Shown piece by piece: positions 61,269 to 64,000 of a DNA stretch of 64,000 nucleotides. How positions within the stretch are numbered: position 1 is the first letter of the stretch; the number at the start of each line of letters is the position of its first letter. The stretch spans positions 715,701 to 779,700 of the forward strand of contig NZ_FYAK01000001.1 of the NCBI RefSeq assembly GCF_900185615.1, written 5' to 3'. The notes under the pieces were generated by a model, which was not told the DNA's origin, ran no database searches, and worked only from the letters and a program-made list of their open reading frames with translations. This DNA is from Photobacterium malacitanum. Lineage in GTDB: Bacteria > Pseudomonadota > Gammaproteobacteria > Enterobacterales > Vibrionaceae. Position numbers and translations under genes: made by a program.

Positions 61269-61670
61269 ATGACTACTGAAAACAATATCCCTCGTGGACA
61301 GCTTCTACTGCGTACATTAGCGATGCCTGCCGATACCAATGCAAATGGTGATATTTTTGGTGGTTGGATCATGTCACAGCTGGATCTTGCCGGTGCGATT
61401 TTAGCCAAAGAGATCTCTCGTGGTCGTGTCGTTACTGTTTCTGTTGATAAAATAGAATTTAAAGCCCCTGTTGGCGTTGGTGATGTTGTTTGTTGCCATG
61501 GTGAATGTAAACGTATCGGTAATACATCAATGAGTGTCGGCTTAGAAGTATGGGTCAAACCTGTTGCCGTTGACGGCATCGGTGAACGTTACCGTGTCTG
61601 TGAAGCAACCTTTAATTATGTCGCTATCAATAGCGAAGGTCGCCCACGTAAAATTGAAGTGACTCAATAG
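61269..61670 (+). CDS. yciA: YciA acyl-CoA thioesterase
   Basis: A 133-residue hotdog-fold thioesterase with broad acyl-CoA range. The family motif MPADTNANGDIFGGWIMSQLD carries the catalytic Asp region, and VSVDKIEFKAPVGVGDVV follows. Gene order yciB-yciA is conserved with E. coli. Confidence 0.96.
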   Translation: MTTENNIPRGQLLLRTLAMPADTNANGDIFGGWIMSQLDLAGAILAKEISRGRVVTVSVDKIEFKAPVGVGDVVCCHGECKRIGNTSMSVGLEVWVKPVAVDGIGERYRVCEATFNYVAINSEGRPRKIEVTQ

Positions 61671-61686
61671 TTTTTAATAAGTCTAA

Positions 61687-61712
61687 AAAAAAGCACCTTT
61701 CGGTGCTTTTTT
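61687..61712. terminator. Bidirectional terminator between yciA and the nuclease gene
   Basis: AAAAAAGCACC and GGTGCTTTTTT form an 11-base perfect stem with loop TTTC between converging genes; the right arm ends one base from the nuclease stop codon. Confidence 0.93.
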
Positions 61713-61713
61713 A

Positions 61714-63123
61714 TTACTTAACGCTCACTGTTGACCATACAAAACGGTGATCAGAAGAGACTTCTTTGCTATCCCCATGTATACCAATACGGTCGTCGTT
61801 AAATAATAATCGTCCTTCTTCACCTATCGCTGGCCAGTAAATTCCCGTATCCAAAACAGTCAAACTTGCTGATGGCACCGCATAATCAGCACGAGAACCA
61901 AACACACTAGTACGAATTTCTGGATTAGGGTGGACAGGGTTCCAGCTATTAGCTGGATTTTTAGATTCAAGACCACCACTGCTTTGTGGTGTAAATGGTT
62001 GCCCTACTTGAGCAACTGCTTGATTAACTTTTTCATTAGCAAGTAACTTAATGATACCGTTATATGGCGCATTGATTTGAGTACCAATAACATTATCTGC
62101 ATTCAAATCTCCCATCACAACAAAGTGTTCACCATTAAAACCACCTTTCGTACCGTTATCGTCATATAATGATGACTCACCATTGATGTAATAATTCCAA
62201 AATGCATTTTCATCACTATTACGATAACGATTGTTGTAGGTAACAGTATCAAAACCAGAAGGTGTTGGGTGCGCTAACAATACGTTAATGGTTTTATTAC
62301 CACTTGGAGTTGGAATAATGATCGGTGCATCAACATGGTTTTTTGAAGACAATCGTAATACTTCCCACTCTTCGTCACTAAACCATTTTTGACCACATAC
62401 CATCCCTTCAGGAATCGGCTTTTTAGAATCTTCACATATTTCAATAATTGGATTAACTGCATTAGGTAAATCTTTACGCTTAAATTTCTGGAACGTACGT
62501 GTATTAGCTGTATCTATTTCAAACTTCGACAATAATGCAAATGCGTAGTGACCATGATAGAAACCAAACCCTTGAGCATCATTAGCATCATCGGTTTTAG
62601 TGTTATTATCTAAATCTAACCCAGTCGGTAATCCAGTATTCGTTGCATAGTTCTCAGCATAAGGATAGACAATAGGTTGTTGCATATTGCCACCATCAAC
62701 ACTATTCAAACTCTGGCTGACTGCCAAATAGTTTTGCTGGAAACCATTTAATGAACGTACGTCATCAACCGTACCATTATTATTAAATTCATTTAGCAAT
62801 AAAACATCAGGTCGATTCTTTTGAATAATAGCTGCTATATTACGAATCTGAATAATACGCTCAGCCAGTAAATGATCAGCTTCATTGGCTGTATCATTTT
62901 TCCATGCCACAATTAATTCATTTTGTTTTTCTACAGGGATGGTCATGTATTCAACCCAACGTTGATAGGTTTCTTTTGGGTCATTATCTACCGCAAGTGC
63001 TGCGTTAAATTGAGCAAATTTAACTTCAGAAACAGGCTTTGGTTGAATTGAGTTTTGGTTATTATTACAACCAGTTACGATGAAAGATGCTGCTAATAAT
63101 GTTGCTAGTAATGTTTTATTCAT
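61714..63123 (-). CDS. Lipoprotein of the endonuclease/exonuclease/phosphatase family
   Basis: A 469-residue protein with a lipoprotein signal (lipobox IVTGC, Cys near residue 19). The EEP fold is shown by LLLNEFNNNG (metal-binding Glu), VMGDLNADN (Asp-x-Asn), and the C-terminal SSDHRFVWSTV (Asp-His). Substrate may be extracellular DNA, RNA or phosphoesters. In E. coli the yciA-yciI interval holds tonB; here this gene takes that position. Confidence 0.85.
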   Translation of the reverse strand: MNKTLLATLLAASFIVTGCNNNQNSIQPKPVSEVKFAQFNAALAVDNDPKETYQRWVEYMTIPVEKQNELIVAWKNDTANEADHLLAERIIQIRNIAAIIQKNRPDVLLLNEFNNNGTVDDVRSLNGFQQNYLAVSQSLNSVDGGNMQQPIVYPYAENYATNTGLPTGLDLDNNTKTDDANDAQGFGFYHGHYAFALLSKFEIDTANTRTFQKFKRKDLPNAVNPIIEICEDSKKPIPEGMVCGQKWFSDEEWEVLRLSSKNHVDAPIIIPTPSGNKTINVLLAHPTPSGFDTVTYNNRYRNSDENAFWNYYINGESSLYDDNGTKGGFNGEHFVVMGDLNADNVIGTQINAPYNGIIKLLANEKVNQAVAQVGQPFTPQSSGGLESKNPANSWNPVHPNPEIRTSVFGSRADYAVPSASLTVLDTGIYWPAIGEEGRLLFNDDRIGIHGDSKEVSSDHRFVWSTVSVK

Positions 63124-63709
63124 TTTAAATTTAACGTTAAATTATTTTGATAAACACAATATTACTAATATATTTTAACGTTCTTTAAATCCTATTTGTT
63201 ACAAGAAAATGTAACGAATATAGAATATATTGTAGATTTAATTGACGATTAAAATGACTACAAATGATTTATTATTTTTGTCATACAGATAGACAACTAT
63301 CGCTATTTAGCCACTTAATTAAAACAGAAAAACTAATTGAGAATAACAAAGAGGAAAGGTATTCCCATAATGGCTATTCCTTTAATAACAAGGAAATATT
63401 AGTAACTTCAATTGTGTGATCTTAATTCAAAATTTATATTATAATAATCAGCACTCTAAATATTTAGCCAAAAAACATTTCATTACACATTCCTCTCCTA
63501 ACTATACATTCATAATAATAGCTTCAATTACACACCAAATGCAACCTACTGCACATGTATAGTTATAAATTTCAACCCAATAATAATTATCATATTTAAT
63601 AATCATAAATACTTGTTAGCCATAAATATTTGGTTAGTATGGTGACATGCTAAATCAGAACGAAGTATTATTCGTGCTGTAAACCATAACAAAATAGGGA
63701 ATGCCGACT
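63124..63709. other. Intergenic region between the nuclease and yciI genes
   Basis: 586 very AT-rich bases between divergent genes. A perfect dyad GTTACA / TGTAAC (63198-63203, 63210-63215; loop AGAAAA) lies about 75 bases upstream of the nuclease start and may be an operator or hairpin. AGGGAATGCC before 63710 is the yciI ribosome site. No gene of useful length was found. Confidence 0.5.
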
Positions 63710-64000
63710 ATGTGGTATGTGATTTTTTCTCAAGATGTTGAAAATAGCTTAGAACGTCGTATGAGTGTACGTGAACAACATTTAGCACGATTAAAGGAAC
63801 TTCAGCAGCAAGACCGTTTATTAGTTGCCGGCCCAATGCCTGCTATTGATGATGAAAATCCGGGTGACGCAGGTTTTACCGGCTCAACTGTCATTGCTAA
63901 GTTTGAGTCATTAGAACAAGCTCAACAATGGGCCAATGCAGATCCTTATATTGATGCTGGTGTGTATGCCAATGTGATCGTTAAGCCGTTTAAAAAAGTC
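63710..64000 (+). CDS. yciI: YciI family protein (3' end cut by window)
   Basis: 97 codons are open to the last base. The product ([63 protein letters not shown]) aligns over its whole length with E. coli YciI (98 residues), so only a codon or two and the stop are missing. The His/Asp pair of the fold (EQHLARL, ANADPY) is present. AGGGA lies 9 bases upstream of this ATG; an ATG at 63701 is too close to it. Function not established; the fold is related to muconolactone isomerase. Confidence 0.94.
   Translation, partial: MWYVIFSQDVENSLERRMSVREQHLARLKELQQQDRLLVAGPMPAIDDENPGDAGFTGSTVIAKFESLEQAQQWANADPYIDAGVYANVIVKPFKKV

Noticed and set aside
63278..63296. Possible PhoB box upstream of the lipoprotein nuclease (TTGTC ... 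GACAA)
   Set aside because: Only 5-base inverted arms; the 11-base direct-repeat spacing of a Pho box is not met.

Overview
The window is chromosomal DNA of a marine gammaproteobacterium of the Vibrionaceae, most likely Photobacterium. This rests on AT-rich coding with intact housekeeping proteins that resemble those of Escherichia coli and Vibrio, on a trp operon split as trpE-trpG-trpD-trpCF-trpB-trpA, on the aroA-cmk-rpsA-ihfB-lapA-lapB-pyrF order, and on a scatter of c-di-GMP, two-component and lipoprotein genes between conserved blocks. No transposase, integrase, prophage, CRISPR array, rRNA or tRNA gene was seen. The genus is inferred, not proven.

Layout. 1-4335: the sapABCDF peptide/putrescine ABC transporter (sapA cut by the window edge). 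4412-11196, minus strand: aroA, cmk, rpsA, ihfB, lapA, lapB and pyrF, with strong terminators between units. 11370-18484: an accessory stretch with a Nudix hydrolase, a DUF5666 lipoprotein divergent from an OmpR-type two-component pair, a Blc-type lipocalin, a TauE/SafE permease and an unusual PTS-EIIC/EAL fusion. 18632-28395: serC, gyrA, a probable 47-residue membrane protein not covered by standard gene length cut-offs, ubiG, and nrdA-nrdB-yfaE behind a DnaA box and candidate NrdR boxes. 28467-34695, minus strand: an arginine decarboxylase with a PotE-like antiporter, a META lipoprotein and a CinA-like protein. 34815-36339: a TyrP-type tyrosine permease behind a perfect TyrR box and a structured leader with a Tyr-containing leader peptide. 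36529-48738: a GGDEF-EAL protein, a methyltransferase, cysB, a hypothetical coiled-coil protein, miaE, topA, yciN, sohB and yciK. 48838-51822, minus strand: rluB, yciO and rnm. 51834-58971: the trp operon with a TrpR operator and leader peptide. 59354-64000: a dicarboxylate symporter, yciB, yciA, a lipoprotein nuclease and yciI (cut by the window end).

How the parts work together. Much of the window concerns aromatic amino acids: aroA supplies chorismate precursors, trpEGDCFBA makes tryptophan under TrpR and probably attenuation, and tyrP imports tyrosine under TyrR. The DNA-precursor set (nrdAB with its ferredoxin yfaE) sits near gyrA. The decarboxylase/antiporter pair looks like an acid-resistance and polyamine module. 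Two EAL-containing proteins tie the accessory regions to c-di-GMP turnover.

The most notable new candidate is the tyrP leader (34940-35114): a short reading frame with two Tyr codons, followed by mutually exclusive pairings that end at the Shine-Dalgarno sequence of tyrP. It looks like a tyrosine-sensing translational attenuator, which I do not know to be described. The PTS-EIIC/EAL fusion and the 47-residue membrane protein are the next most interesting items.
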